Assembly: GCA_003116995.1 (NCBI GenBank)
Contig: BDSL01000178.1
Coordinates: 1-64,000 of the forward strand
Length of the DNA stretch: 64,000 nt
Direction of reading: 5' to 3'
From: Yamagishiella unicocca
Taxonomy: Eukaryota > Chlorophyta > Chlorophyceae > Chlamydomonadales > Volvocaceae
Both the position numbers and the translations under genes were made by a program. A model generated the notes under the pieces. It ran no database searches. It was not told where the DNA came from and was given only the letters and a program-made list of their open reading frames with translations. Positions 1 through 12,134 of the stretch are shown one piece after another. Each line of letters starts with the position of its first letter. Within the stretch, counting starts at the first letter, position 1.

Positions 1-229
1 ATCAGACAACAAAGCTAGCAACCAATCCTCAAATAGAATGCACCAGGTCTATGTGCTTAAGGCACAGCACCAGGCTCCATTCACAGTGCCTCTGATGCCT
101 TTAAACTAAACCTCTGCAAGCCCTCGTCACCGGCCCGGAGGCACAAGACAACGGCTCAGGCCCAAGCCGCATCCCACCTGCAAGGTCTCCCTGTATCCCT
201 CCCACAACTCTCCCTTGCAGATGATCCTC

Positions 230-1209
230 CTACTTCTTGGGCTTATCAGCTCCCGCGTACTTGGGATCCGACACTGACACGTATTTGGGCTCCCGCATAC
301 TGTGTGTGTTGGGATTGACGATGTAGCCCTGTTGTGCGAAATCGTCAACCATTCGGTAGCTCACCTGCAGCAACGCGGTACCGATAGCAAATGATTTCCA
401 TATGGACATGGACAAGGAGGGGTTGACGGAGGCCCACAGAGGATAGGCAACAAAACCATACGTCGTGAAATCTACTGTGACACTGCTGTCATATATCTGT
501 GACAGCGCCCCACATGCCCCGCGACGGCCGAGGTGCCCGGGCGCGCCCAGGCAGATAGCGTGTCCATCCGCTTACCGGCCGGCCGTCGTCGCCGTGCTTT
601 CCCGCAATTTCGGAAAAGTCAAACTTTCGCACACTGACGGGGCCACCGGGCCCCTCTTGCGGCTTGGAGGCATTGGGCTTGACCTCGCCGGCGGGCTGCT
701 TCTGTGGCTGTGCTGCTGCAACTGCCTGACCTTCGGGCTTGGGATCAACAAAGTACACCGGGTCCGAGGTACTGAAGTAGAAAGGCTCGCGCATGCTAGA
801 GCCTGGTGGCATGTAGGTATATTTGGGCTCGACAATGGAGGACGGCCGCTGTGGAGCTGAAGGTGGCTGGCTGGCAGCGGCGCCTGTGGCGACGCCACGG
901 CCTGCGAACATAAACAACGACGAGAAGTGAGAATCATGAAAATTTGTAGACACTTGTTGCTTTTTAGCAGGCACTCGCGCGCCTCCTGGCAGCGGCGACA
1001 GACAACACGGGATGCTTTAACGGCAGACGCCCGGCCCGCTTCAAGACCTTACGACGCAGTGCATGCAGCACCAACTTGTACAAATAACGTAAATTTTATT
1101 TTCACTAGTGGTGCACCAACGGGCTTCATTCTCTACGAAGGCCCCCCGTTGGCCTCGGTCTGCCGACGGGACGCCACCTACCCGAAACGGCACCTATCGC
1201 CTGTGCCAT
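230..1209 (-). CDS. Hypothetical 206-residue protein (3 exons)
   Basis: Exons 1209-1182, 901-576 and 496-230. All junctions are GT-AG with matching phase (1, then 0), and the summed CDS is a whole number of codons. I chose the ATG at 1209 because its exon ends GG|GTAGGT in the phase required by the acceptor at 902. I do not recognise the family. The protein carries two copies of a Ser-Met-Arg-Glu-Pro motif (SMREP), each followed by an aromatic residue, Ser-x-Ser-Asp-Pro-x-Tyr: one near residue 45, one near the C-terminus. Between them lie a Pro/Ala/Gln linker and a moderately hydrophobic stretch (around residues 128-155) that could touch a membrane. The tail is Lys-rich. A basic, Ala-rich N-terminus could be an organelle-targeting peptide, but that is only inference. 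No minus-strand TGTAA is visible before the window edge, so the 3' UTR may run off the window. Confidence 0.6.
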
Positions 1210-2832
1210 AAACGATATGACTCGCCGCCTAGAAGGGCATGCTGACGTTGATAGGGCCATTTGCTGTATAGCTCGATCGCCCGTGTGAGGGAGCAGCGGG
1301 GTGCAGTGCAGAGGTGAAAACAGGTGCCGTAGGAAAGAAGTAAGCTTGAGAGGAAAGCGATAGGAATACAAAGATATTTGGATATGATTTAGATGTTAGA
1401 GCTTTTAATACGTTTGCGTATGATGTGTCAGCGCGCGACAGTTGCTGACGCGAGTACGACAAGGCACATTCGGCGACATCTCAAGACCCTTGTCCGCGTA
1501 CTTATACCACACGGCTGGCACGAAGGATATTGAACTGCATCGCACGGCATGCAATTAAGTTACACGGGCGGCTCATGTTGTATCAACGTTGGACTGTAGT
1601 TAAATTTGTTGTCCCGAAGATAGCGGCGGCAGCGTAAGGAATATATATCCTGCAAATTGTATACATATATATTACATAAATTAACTTCCAGAGAGTGATG
1701 CCATTAGCTGGAGAGCTGCAAGGCACTGCATTTGCCGGGCCGCAAGCGTGCGAGGCTTGCGCTATTGATGGTTCTCGATTTGCCATTTCACCTACATCTT
1801 ACCACGCACACTCTCACTGCCGCGACTCAGTGTGTGTGTAAATCGGTTGCCAACAACAGGATGACACGCTAAGTCCAGAACGCCCCAGTTGACCCGTTGT
1901 GGCCATGGCCAGAGTCATGACCTTCGAGGCTTTTTTTTGCTGCTTCTCGGTGATGTGGACGCGTTTTGGTCCATTTCCACCTTCGCTCAAGCCGTTATGT
2001 TTGCGTGTGTGTGCAACTGGTACCAGCGCTGCGCACGTTCTAATACCGCACCCGTGCTTCTTTCCACGTTTGAGGCTGCCCGTCATGCTCCCCCCTGTAC
2101 ACAGACCCACGAAATGCTAATGCTAACTGTTGCATACCTAACATCCCAATATGTACATTTTCTCCGCCTTGCAAAGCATTCAGTGGCATGAACACGATGC
2201 ACGCGACGGCTCTTCTGAGCAAGTGGGTGAGACACGGAATTGCATTTACTTACCCCCAGCCGTCGGGTATCTCCATGTGTATGTGTGTCTACAACGGGAC
2301 ATCGATATGCTGTACATGCTGCACTGCTGCTGCTTGCCACGATGTACTCACGCCTCCGTGTACGCATTGCGGCAAGCATCACCCCCCCTACAATGCCCAC
2401 TCCTGTAAACCCATGGTTACTTGCTTGAAAGCCTTCGCTCCATGCCAACCTCCTGGCTAGCGCGGCTCATCATGCACAAAGGCAGCGGATCGCACCGTTA
2501 GCTGGCCCACGGGTCCCGTAATGGCCTCAAGAGTGAATTATCGCCCAACAGGCAAATACAAGGATGCTAACGGTCCTGGAATGAATAAGCTTGCGATGCT
2601 GAACGGCCTAAGCGTTTAATGTGCTGTACGACTGGAATATTGAGACATCACAAAGGATAAGGGCTATTGATTGAATTCAGACATAGGTTGGAATGTTGGT
2701 TTCTATATAACGCTGCTTGGGCTAGCCTTGTGGAGAGAAGTCGCAGCTCACAGTCCCTTCATCTACTTGGGAACAGTTCGTTGCAATCCAGCCATCGCCG
2801 AATTTAAGGGAGTCTTGGACAGTCGTCGCGCG
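1210..2832. other. Divergent intergenic region, no gene seen
   Basis: This stretch separates the minus-strand unknown gene from the plus-strand starch-protein gene. It is locally AT-richer (about 1620-1690) and contains only short overlapping open frames without splice-compatible neighbours. It should hold promoters for both genes; the only element I can point to is the TATA-like box at 2704. Confidence 0.5.
2704..2710 (+). promoter_or_regulatory. TATA-like box of the ESV1/LESV-type gene
   Basis: TATATAA lies 123 bases before the chosen ATG at 2833, which would give a 5' UTR of roughly 95-100 bases. It supports starting at 2833 rather than at the in-frame ATG at 2671, which lies upstream of the box. 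Confidence 0.45.
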
Positions 2833-5800
2833 ATGAAGTGTATTCGACGGTAAGCGCGCATGCGCGCTGGGTAGGAAAGCCCTCGTGTCGGATTCTGCAT
2901 ATTGTGGACACGGCTCTGGACTCCTGGATTTGCTATGCAATTGTTGTCATATTGGATTTGAAATCATCCTGCCTTGCTAGCTCCGTGATTGAGTACCGCT
3001 GCAGTTCGCACCACGGGAGCGTTATCATGGTCGTTACCGTCGCTTGTCCGTCTGGTGGCCCTCCTATTCGACTCATTTTACTTTTCAACTGTGAAATAAT
3101 GATTCTTTTATGACAGGGGCTGGCATCCGAGGCCAGCGGCGTCAGCTGCGTTGCCAAGGGCTCCGCTGCTCTGGCAGGGACAATTTCGCGTGCGCGTAGC
3201 CGCGCCGCTGCCGGCATTGAAGAAAGGTTCGGGCCCGCCGCTTTCTTTAAGCGACATCATTGCGTTTGAGGTACGTGGGTGAGGCGACGAGTCTGCCCAC
3301 CAGCGCTGCACAGCCTGACCTCCTCCTCTCCCCTCCCCTCCCCTCCCATCCACACAACCCACCCGTCTACCTGTGTCACTGTCCTAATGCAGTCTGAGTC
3401 GCCCAGCGTGCTGGTGTCAGATGTCGTACCGGAGCGGCATGTGGACGAGCGCGCGGTGAGATTCCCGGGGGGCTGAAATCGGTTGCCCCCATCGGCCCGC
3501 AAAACCCCGGTTGGCGGCGGTCAAAAAAGTGTACTTCAGCTGGGCGGCAACGGGCGCGGGGTACAAGCAGGTCCAGCCCAAGTTGCGAAGTTGAGAACCT
3601 TGTTGGTGTTCCGTCCCTAGTTTGACAGCACGGCCACACGGGGTCTGCTGCGCGGTGTTTGTCAACGCTGTGCTGCTGGCCGTCCTCTGCAGCCTCTCAC
3701 CCGCCACCCCTCTCCACAACGCCCCAAGGGCCTCTTGGCTGGCCACCTGATCCTGTGTGCCTTAACCCCACCCCACCCCAACCCACGGTTTTTATACACC
3801 CCAACCCACCCAACTTCCTTTCCTTAAACACACGCCCACCCCTCGACCTCCACCACAGCCACCGCCACCACCACCATCACCACCACCACCACCTTTACCA
3901 CCACAGCCGCCAGCACCATCACCACCACCACCGCCACCACCACCACCACCACCTCTTCCTTGACACCTAGTTATCGGGTTCCAATCAGCACCCCCCTTGC
4001 CCACCCCTCCCCTCCTTGCCCGCCCGAACTCAAAACCCCTCCGCGCAGTCCCGTGCGTCGCGTAACGTGAACACCTTGCTCGTCAACGACGACGGCGGCG
4101 GCGTGCAGCGGCCCGCTGGCGCCACCGCCAGCGCCACCGTCACCGTCACCCGCCCCAGTCCGGAGGACCAAGCAGCAACTGCGTCTTCGACATCCGATCT
4201 CAGCCGGGCGATCTTCGGCGGCACCGCCCAGGTACGACAGCGTACGACAACGTACGGCTTATTACGGGGAGGGGAAGGGGCGGGGGCAGGAAGGCACTGG
4301 GCTGAAAGGCGGCGGGGGAGGTCATTTGAGGCACTCCAACATCCGCAGAGGGGATGAACCTACATCTCCAAAAGGGATGTCCCACCCAGCCCAGTGCGCC
4401 ACTGCGGGGCGGCACTGGGTGGCGGCACGGGGTGGCGGCACGGGGTGGCGCCACTGCGGGGCGGCACTGGGTGGCGGCACTGGGTGGCGGCACGGGGTGG
4501 CGGCACTGGGTGGCGGCACGGGGTGGCGGCACGGGGTGGCGGCACTGGGTGGCGGCACGGGGTGGCGGCACGGGGTGGCGGCACTGGGTGGCGGCACTGG
4601 GTGGCGGCACGGGGTGGCGGCACTGGGTGGCGGCACTGGGTGGCGGCACTGGGTGGCGGCACGGGGTGGCGGCACGGGGTGGCGGCACTGGGTGGCGGCA
4701 CTGGGTGGCGGCACGGGGTGGCGGCACTGGGTGGCGGCACGGGGTGGCGGCACGGGGTGGCGGCACTGGGTGGCGGCACTGGGTGGCGGCACGGGGTGGC
4801 GGCACTGGGTGGCGGCACTGGGTGGCGGCACGGGGTGGCGGCACTGGGTGGCGGCACGGGGTGGCGGCACGGGGTGGCGGCACTGGGTGGCGGCACTGGG
4901 TGGCGGCACTGGGTGGCGGCACTGGGTGGCGGCACGGGTGGCGGCACGGGGTGGCGGCACTGGGTGGCGGCACGGGGTGGCGGCACGGGTGGCGGCACGG
5001 GGTGGCGGCACGGGGTGGCGGCACTGGGTGGCGGCACGGGGTGGCGGCACGGGTGGCGGCACTGGGTGGCGGCACGGGTGGCGGCACTGGGTGGCGGCAC
5101 GGGGTGGCGGCACTGGGTGGCGGCACGGGGTGGCGGCACGGGGTGGCGGCACGGGTGGCGGCACTGGGTGGCGGCACGGGTGGCGGCACGGGTGGCGGCA
5201 CGGGGTGGCGGCACGGGTGGCGGCACTGGGTGGCGGCACGGGTGGCGGCACTGGGTGGCGGCACGGGGTGGCGGCACGGGGTGGCGGCACTGGGTGGCGG
5301 CACTGGGTGGCGGCACGGGGTGGCGGCACGGGGTGGCGGCACTGGGTGGCGGCACTGGGTGGCGGCACGGGTGGCGGCACGGGGTGGCGGCACTGGGTGG
5401 CGGCACTGGGTGGCGGCACGGGTGGCGGCACGGGGTGGCGGCACGGGTGGCGGCACTGGGTGGCGGCACGGGTGGCGGCACGGGGTGGCGGCACGGGGTG
5501 GCGGCACTGGGTGGCGGCACTGGGTGGCGGCACGGGGTGGCGGCACGGGGTGGCGGCACTGGGTGGCGGCACTGGGTGGCGGCACGGGGTGGCGGCACGG
5601 GGTGGCGGCACGGGGTGGCGGCACTGGGTGGCGGCACTGGGTGGCGGCACGGGGTGGCGGCACGGGGTGGCGGCACTGGGTGGCGGCACTGGGGTGGCGG
5701 CACGGGGTGGCGGCACGGGTGGCGGCACGGGGTGGCGGCACGGGTGGCGGCACTGGGTGGCGGCACGGGGTGGCGGCACGGGGTGGCGGCACTGGCGGCA

Positions 5801-8800
5801 CGGGGTGGCGGCACGGGGTGGCGGCACGGGTGGCGGCACTGGGTGGCGGCACGGGGTGGCGGCACGGGTGGCGGCACGGCACTGGGTGGCGGCACGGGGT
5901 GGCGGCACGGGGTGGCGGCACGGGGTGGCGGCACTGGGTGGCGGCACGGGGTGGCGGCACGGGGTGGCGGCACGGGTGGCGGCACTGGGTGGCGGCACTG
6001 GGTGGCGGCACTGGGTGGCGGCACGGTGGCGGCACGGGTGGCGGCACGGGGTGGCGGCACTGGGTGGCGGCACGGCGGCACGGGTGGCGGCACGGGTGGC
6101 GGCACTGGGTGGCGGCACGGGGTGGCGGCACGGGGTGGCGGCACGGGTGGCGGCACGGGGTGGCGGCACGGGTGGGGCGGCACGGGTGGCGGCACTGGGT
6201 GGCGGCTGGGTGGGCACCGGGGGGGCGGCACTGGGTGGCGCACGGGGTGGGCACGGGGTGGGCACGGGGTGGCACGGGGTGGCGGCACGGGTGGCGGCAC
6301 GGGGTGGCGGCACGGGTGGCGGCACTGGGTGGCGGCACGGGGTGGCGGCACGGGGTGGCGGCACGGGGTGCGGCACTGGGTGGCGGCACGGGGTGGCGGC
6401 ACGGGGTGGCGGCACTGGGTGGCGGCACTGGGTGGCGGCACGGGGTGGCGGCACGGGGTGGCGGCACTGGGTGGCGGCACGGGGTGGCGGCACGGGGTGG
6501 CGGCACGGGGTGGCGGCACTGGGTGGCGGCACGGGGTGGCGGCACGGGGTGGCGGCACGGGGTGGCGGCACGGGGTGGCGGCCGCATCCACGTCAGCCTC
6601 ATCTCCGCCCCCTGGGCCCTCCGCCCTCTGCGCGGGGGTCGGCCGAGCAGCGCTGAGGGCAGTGCGGGCCCGCCTGGGCAGTCTCCCGCCGGCCCTGTGA
6701 CACGGTTGAGGAGGCAGATGGGCGGCGACCAGCTCCGGTCTCACCACCCCCCCGCACCTTCTCCGCCGTCCTCGCTCACGGACACAGGTTTCGGAGCGCG
6801 AGGCGTCCTTCACCCGCCAGGCGCTGCAGAAGACGCTGGAGGGAGCGCCCGCCAGCCGCTCCGACCCGGGCAGTAGCACCGGCAGTAGCAGCGGCAGCAG
6901 CAGCGGCAGCAGCAGTGGTGGTGCCGCGCCGGGCGCCGGTCTGCGCGCGTTCGCCGGCGATGACTCCGAGGAGTCCTCCGCGGCTGCGGCCACTTCCAAA
7001 GAGGCCCCCGCATGGGCCCAGGCCCTCTTTTCATCCACAGCGGCGGCCGCCCCGTCCGCCTCCACCTCCTCCGCACCGGCCCCCACTGCAGCGCCGCCCT
7101 CCTCGTCGTCGCCCTCGGCAGGTGCGCCCGGCAGCGAGGAGGGACGGCTGCTCCGGAACCACACCGCGGGTCCCCAGCCCCGCCGCGCTAGTCACCTAGC
7201 CTGCACCGCTCGGAGCCGTGGGGTCAGGGCCGGGGGGTTCGAGGAAGACCCGTGGATGCCCGGAAAAACCGTTTAGAACAGACGTCAGGGCCGGGGGGGG
7301 CGGGACTCTTGAGGGGTGTTCGGTTGATTGGGGCGTGGCTCCTCACATGCCCGTTCAGCGGCTCGTGGGTGGCACGTCGCCGCCAGAGCGCAGGGGCGTT
7401 CCTCTCCACCACCACCGCCACTGCCACCGCCACCACCACCACCACTGCTCGAACACACCCTCTCTCCCCTGCAGCCGCCGCTGTCCCCCTCCCGCTCCTG
7501 GCATCACCGCCCACCATCCGCCGCTCCCACCTGCCCCTGCGCACCATTGCCGCCGCAGCCGGTCACTCCCATACACACGCGCACCTCCCCCCCCCCATCA
7601 CCCCCGGATCCTCTTATCAAAACCCCCCCGCGGACTCTCTTTAAACCCCCCGTCACCCCCTCCCCCGCAGGTGCCCCCTCCGGCCTCCCGGGCAGGTCTC
7701 CCAGCGGGAGCTGGTCGCCCTCCGGTGGCTCGGCCTCAGGCCCAGGCTCGGGGGCGCCTGCCCCCGCGCCGCCTCCCCCTCCTCCCACTCCCCAGCTCCA
7801 GACCGCCGCCCCCGCTCGGCGGCAGATGGCCGCCTGGGCTCCGCTGGCCTTCGCGGAGGCTGACCTCTCGCTTCCCACGGAGCTGCTGCTCAAGTCAGAG
7901 GTGAGGTCAAGGGAGGGTGTGGGAGGAAAACCCGCGTGCGGAGGGGGGGAGGACGGGGCAGTGGAGGGGAGGTGACGACCGGAGGCTGCGGAGGAGGGAG
8001 AGGAACAGGGAGAGGGAGGGGTGGCGGCGGGGGGTTGTGGTCCCATGGGGCGTCCTCGACCCCTCCACCCCCCCCCCGTGCCCGATCGTGGATGCGGCCT
8101 CACCCAGCCGGCGTTCAACTGGCGTCGCCGTGGTCTGAGCCAATCCCAACCCACACCCTCGCCTCCCAACTCCTAACTGCCAACCAACCCCTAACTCCCA
8201 ACCCTTCCACGGTGCCGCGACCCCCCCTCCTCCCGTTACCGGTTATGTTATGTAACCCCTCCTCCCGGTATTTATGCCCCCCCCCCTCCTCACCCAGGAG
8301 TCCCTCACCGTGTCCAAGGCGGTGCTGCCGCCATTGCAGTCGGTGGTGGACCTCACGGCGGCGGTGCGGCCGCCCAGCCGCGGCCTGGACTTGGCGGACG
8401 CTGACGTGGCGCCGGATGCCGTGTCGGATTCTGTGGCGGTTTCGGAGGACGATGTGGTCCAGGGAAGCGCGCTGGGGCGGCGGCTGGCGGATGGAGCGGG
8501 CCGCTTGGCGGACGGCACCAGGTCCGTGTGTGTGTGTGGGGGGGGGTGGGGGGGGGGATGGGGGGCGCATAAAAACCGTTTACGCGACAGGGACAGGATA
8601 GTTGGCGCATGGTCGTCGGACACCGATCTTGTGGGCGCATGCTGGAGCACTGGGACTGCCTACCCGGGGGGGGAGGATGACGTAATCTGCGGGGTTGAGC
8701 TGCTGCTGTCAATACCGGTACAGCGGGTAAGAGGTTGCCAGAGCGGGGGAGTGAAAGCAGGCGCCGCCTCTGGCAAACGGCCGACGCGGGTGGAAGGTGT

Positions 8801-11800
8801 GTGTGGACGCAGCCGCCCGGAGGCGCGCTTCCGAAAGTGCCCTGCCTAAACCCCCGCGTACGGCAAGCACTGCGATGACGTATCACGAGTCGTGACAGGG
8901 CAGGGCAGGGCAGGGCAGACGAGTATTCGAATCGCTTCTGGTCAAATGGGAATGGGAGCTGCGGAGGACTGCTTTCCGCGCTGCGAAGCGACGACTCCGC
9001 TCAGCTTGCGTCCCGACACACCATGGCTGGCCTGGCTTCGGCCGCTGATGATGAAGTCATCTGAGATGAAAGTATCGACTACCCCAGAACGCGAATACAG
9101 GAGGCTCCTCACACTGGGCAAATGCCGGTACCCATCACGTGCGTGCCTCCTAAGGTTCCTCGACGCGAAGCCAAACCCGCAGCACCGTCTCGCTCGCGCC
9201 TCTGCTGTCGCTGCGCAGGTTCGAGAAGCTGAGCGGCACCGACATCGGGCCGGATGGCTACGTGAAGAAGTGGGAGGTGCTGCGGGGGGTGACAGGCGAC
9301 GGAGCGGTGCAGTGGGAGGAGTGCTGGTGGCAGGTGGGTGGGTGGGTGGTGGGGGTGCTGGCGGCGGTGGGGGTGGAGGTGACGGGGTTGCGTGCGCCTC
9401 CGCGCAGCTTCCCTCAACCCACCGGCGGTTCCGTCGCCCGCTCCCGGTTCGCCCTTCGCGTCCAAGGCATCGCCCTTCCACGCCCTCTGCCCCAGGGAGG
9501 GTATTTCCTCATCCCTTCCTCCCGCCTTCCTTGCAGCCCCGCTCAGCCAGCGTGTTGCCCCAAAACCACTGCCGCATCCTAGATCTCGGGCCTGCACTAA
9601 GTTACGGCAATCCTAAACCAGCACCACCACGGATGCGTGTGTGTATGTGTTGCTGACCCGACCGGCGCCGCCCCCTGGCCCCCCCTCGGTAGTGCCATGC
9701 CCCATGTCGAGTTACGGGTTCTTTTATGTAACCCCCCTCGTTGGCGGTTGCACTTTCAACCGCAGGCCTCCAACCGCTTCGGCCTGCGGGAGCTGGGTGC
9801 GTTCAAGAAGGGCACCACCGAGAGCGGCGCCGCCTGGGTGGAGGAGTGGAAGGAGCTGCTGTACACGCACAAGTCCAACATGCGCCTGGCCATTGAGCGC
9901 ACGGCACACAAGTGAGTGGGGGGAGGGGCCCCTGGGGGGGGAGGGGACCCGGGGATGGTGCCTGGTGGAGGGGGCTTCTCGAGTTGGGCGGTCAACTACT
10001 CAACTTGGGATTGGGCAACACGGCTGGACAGCTTGGTGGCGCGTTGGGGGGGGGGGGGGCGTCGGGCGGCGTAGTGTTCAGAGGTGGGGCAGGGTTAGGA
10101 GGACGATTGTGGGGTAGTGCGCGGGTCGGTGGTCTGGTGGTGGCGCCACCGCCAGACGTGCAGGATGCACATGTGTTCCTGGAGTGGTAGGCGGCGGCTG
10201 ACCTCCGCCTCGCGCCCCATGGTCCCGCGCAGGTGGGCTCGGGATGAGAACGCGGACGAGTGGGAGGAGAAGTGGGGCGAGTCGTTCGAGGAGGCTGGCC
10301 GGGTCAACAAGTACGCCGACAAGTGGGCCAAGGCCGGCAGCAACGTGTGGCACGAGCGCTGGGGCGAGGACTACGACGGGCAGGGCGCCTGCCAGAAGTA
10401 CACGGACAAGGTAGGGATGGGGGCTCATTCATACTTTGATAGGGTACTTTGATTGCCCCTGCAGCGGCGAGAGGGCGGGGAGCCGGCCGGCGGTGACAAG
10501 GGGCTGGGGTGGGGCTGAGGCTGAGGCGGGGCTGGGGGAGGGGCTGGGCCGGCGGGGGCAGTAGCTGTCCGGGCTGGCACCTAGCTTCAAGCAACCAGTA
10601 CACCGCCACGACGGCAGTGTTGTTGTGTCGTTGAGTCCTTTGGGGACTTTTCGTGCGGCCAGCCACGACGTGCGGTATCGCCCATCGGCAGCCCCAGTTG
10701 TCGATTGTGCTGTTGCCGGCGCTTGGACCGGCAGTATGCTCGGACCGAGTCCAGTCCAGTCCATGAGAAGTGGAGAACTCGCGGGTGCCGCTTCCTCTTA
10801 CGCACCCGCCCCTCGCGCCGCTTGCAGTGGGCGGAGCGGCTGCTGCCCGACGGCGGGCAGGAGCAATGGGGCGACAAGTGGACCGAGACGTTCGGCGCCG
10901 GCAAGGGCACCAAGCACGGAGAGGTGCGCGGTGGTGGGACGGCCGTGGGGCGCCGGATCCAGATCCAGATCCGGAGGCGGCGGGTTGGGGAAGAGGCGCC
11001 GCTGAGTCCAAGTCGCGCCCTGAGCCTCCCAAGTCCCGCCCCTGCCGTTTGGCGCTAGCGTGCAGGTGTAGCCTTTGTTTGGAAGAACTTGGGATGCGAT
11101 CTTAGGATGAGAACCGATCGCTCGCGCCTGTCCGTGCTGTGAGACGCGATGCGTGTCGTGAGACGCGATGCCGTCTCGCCCCTCTACTCGCTCCACCTCC
11201 GCCCGCCCGCCGCTGTGCAGGTGTGGAGCAGCGGCAGCGACGGCGGGCGCTACAACCGGTGGTGGAACGAGGAGCACTATGGCGACGGCCGGGTGCGCAA
11301 GTGGGGCAACAGCACCGGCGGCGAGTACTGGGACGACGTGGAGCACATGGACACCTACTACAACCCGGTGCCGCACTTCGGGTGGGTGAGGGGTGTGGGG
11401 GTGAAGGGGTGTGGGGGTGAGTGGGTGAGGGGTGAGGGGTGGCGGCTGGGGCCACCTGGGAGGTGACGATGAGACCTGGTTACACGACATAGGGAACGGA
11501 GGGCAGAAACCGAGGCTACCTTGGGGGCCGGGGGTCCCCTTGGAGGGTAGTGTGGGGTAACAGGCAGCCGCGGACGTAACGGTAGCTGCAATCCAGTTGC
11601 AAATGGGAGGGGTCGGGCAGCGTTGAACGTTTTTCCCAGTGCTTGTTTCTGGGCTGGGAATTGCTACCTGGAGATTCCGGAATGGCGCCGAGTGGGCTGC
11701 TGCTCGTGAGGACTAGGGCTCATGCTAGGACGTGTACGAGAGACACAGATGCACTGGACACCTGTGTCGAGGGAGGCGTTCGTACAGGAGTGCTAAGGCC

Positions 11801-12107
11801 GTACTCCCAAGTAGCTGTTGCTATGGCTTTGCTCTTTCGGAGAAAAGAAAGCGGGACCCCTGGAGTATGGGGATAGCTGCCCTTGTAGTTGCCCTTGTGG
11901 CTGTCCTTTGCCGTCTCCGATCTACCACCTCTTTCCTCACCGGTGGAGCGCCTTGCCACCCTGCCTGTGATACCGCCCTGCCGCAGCTTCGGTCACGCGG
12001 TGGGCCATTCGCCACAGCTGTGGGGTGTGCCCTTGCCGGCGCCGGATGAGGGAGATGGCGGTGGCGACGACGACGATGGCTTGGGCTTGGGCCTAGACCG
12101 ACTGTGA
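2833..12107 (+). CDS. ESV1/LESV-type tryptophan-rich starch-associated protein, 673 aa
   Basis: Thirteen exons: 2833-2849, 3117-3270, 3393-3455, 4049-4231, 6788-7121, 7671-7900, 8298-8521, 9219-9333, 9766-9911, 10233-10410, 10828-10923, 11221-11381, 11987-12107. Every junction keeps phase and the sum is 2,022 bases. The N-terminus (basic, Ala/Pro/Arg-rich) looks like a chloroplast transit peptide. Residues about 80-400 are Ser/Ala/Pro-rich and probably disordered. Residues about 403-650 form a Trp-rich domain of repeated W-x(2)-K-W, W-G-D-K-W and W-W-N-E-E-H-Y units ending in a YYNPVPHFG segment, the pattern of plant EARLY STARVATION 1 and LIKE-ESV1. Those proteins sit in the stroma, bind starch glucans through aromatic stripes, and promote or stabilise the ordered granule. 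An acidic Asp/Gly tail follows. I cannot say which paralogue this is; its length is nearer LESV. Intron 4 (4232-6787) contains the large minisatellite. Confidence 0.85.
3848..3956 (+). repeat. CAC/CCG trinucleotide-rich tract in intron 3
   Basis: An imperfect CAC repeat interrupted by CAG, CCG and CAT units lies in the intron between 3456 and 4048. It creates false His-rich (plus) and Gly-rich (minus) open frames. Confidence 0.8.
4400..6581 (+). repeat. Two-state 14-bp minisatellite inside intron 4
   Basis: About 2.2 kb of tandem units GGTGGCGGCACGGG and GGTGGCGGCACTGG, of the order of 150 copies, differing at one base. Units shortened by one G (13 bp) are common from about 4930 onward, while the first 500 bases and the last 270 are nearly pure 14-mers. 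A scrambled block sits at about 6160-6300. Because 14 is not a multiple of 3 and the unit has no stop codon on either strand, long false open frames of 750-930 codons arise in several frames. The exons on either side (4049-4231 and 6788-7121) join cleanly in phase, so the array is intronic. The sense strand is strongly G-rich. Confidence 0.95.
7237..7290 (+). repeat. Dispersed repeat family B, copy 1 (sense, starch-gene intron 5)
   Basis: Carries the blocks GTTCGAGGAAGACCCGTGG, AAAAACCGTTTAGAACAGAC shared with copies near 41.2 and 44.8 kb. It lies 115 bases after the donor of the 7122-7670 intron and lacks the distal GATGCATGC core. Confidence 0.75.
8234..8263 (+). repeat. Dispersed repeat family A, copy near an acceptor (starch-gene intron 6)
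   Basis: GTTACCGGTTATGTTATGTA followed by a C-rich run matches the other family A copies. It is in sense orientation and ends about 35 bases before the 3' splice site at 8297. Confidence 0.6.
8896..8918 (+). repeat. CAGGG pentamer tract in intron 7
   Basis: Four to five consecutive GGGCA units on the sense strand, four G-triplets with short loops, a possible quadruplex. Confidence 0.6.
9702..9740 (+). repeat. Dispersed repeat family A, copy near an acceptor (starch-gene intron 8)
   Basis: CCATGTCGAGTTACGGGTTC, then TTTTATGTAACCCCCCTC. Sense orientation, ending 25 bases before the acceptor at 9765. Confidence 0.8.
11471..11494 (-). repeat. Family A-like copy, antisense, diverged (starch-gene intron 12)
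   Basis: Read on the minus strand it gives TATGTCGTGTAACCAGGTCT, close to the 5' half of family A. The downstream half is not recognisable. Confidence 0.45.
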
Positions 12108-12129
12108 AAGAGACGTGATGGAATGAAAG

Positions 12130-12134
12130 TGTAA
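12130..12134 (+). terminator. TGTAA polyadenylation signal, starch-protein gene
   Basis: TGTAA, the volvocine poly(A) signal, stands 23 bases after the stop codon at 12107. Confidence 0.6.

Noticed and set aside
2671..2832. 54-residue N-terminal extension of the starch protein from an upstream ATG
   Set aside because: It would start before the TATA-like box at 2704, and the shorter start gives a better transit-peptide-like N-terminus; not fully excluded.
4200..7164. Open frames of 750-930 codons on both strands
   Set aside because: They are produced by the stop-free 14-bp minisatellite; flanking exons of the starch protein splice around the array in phase.
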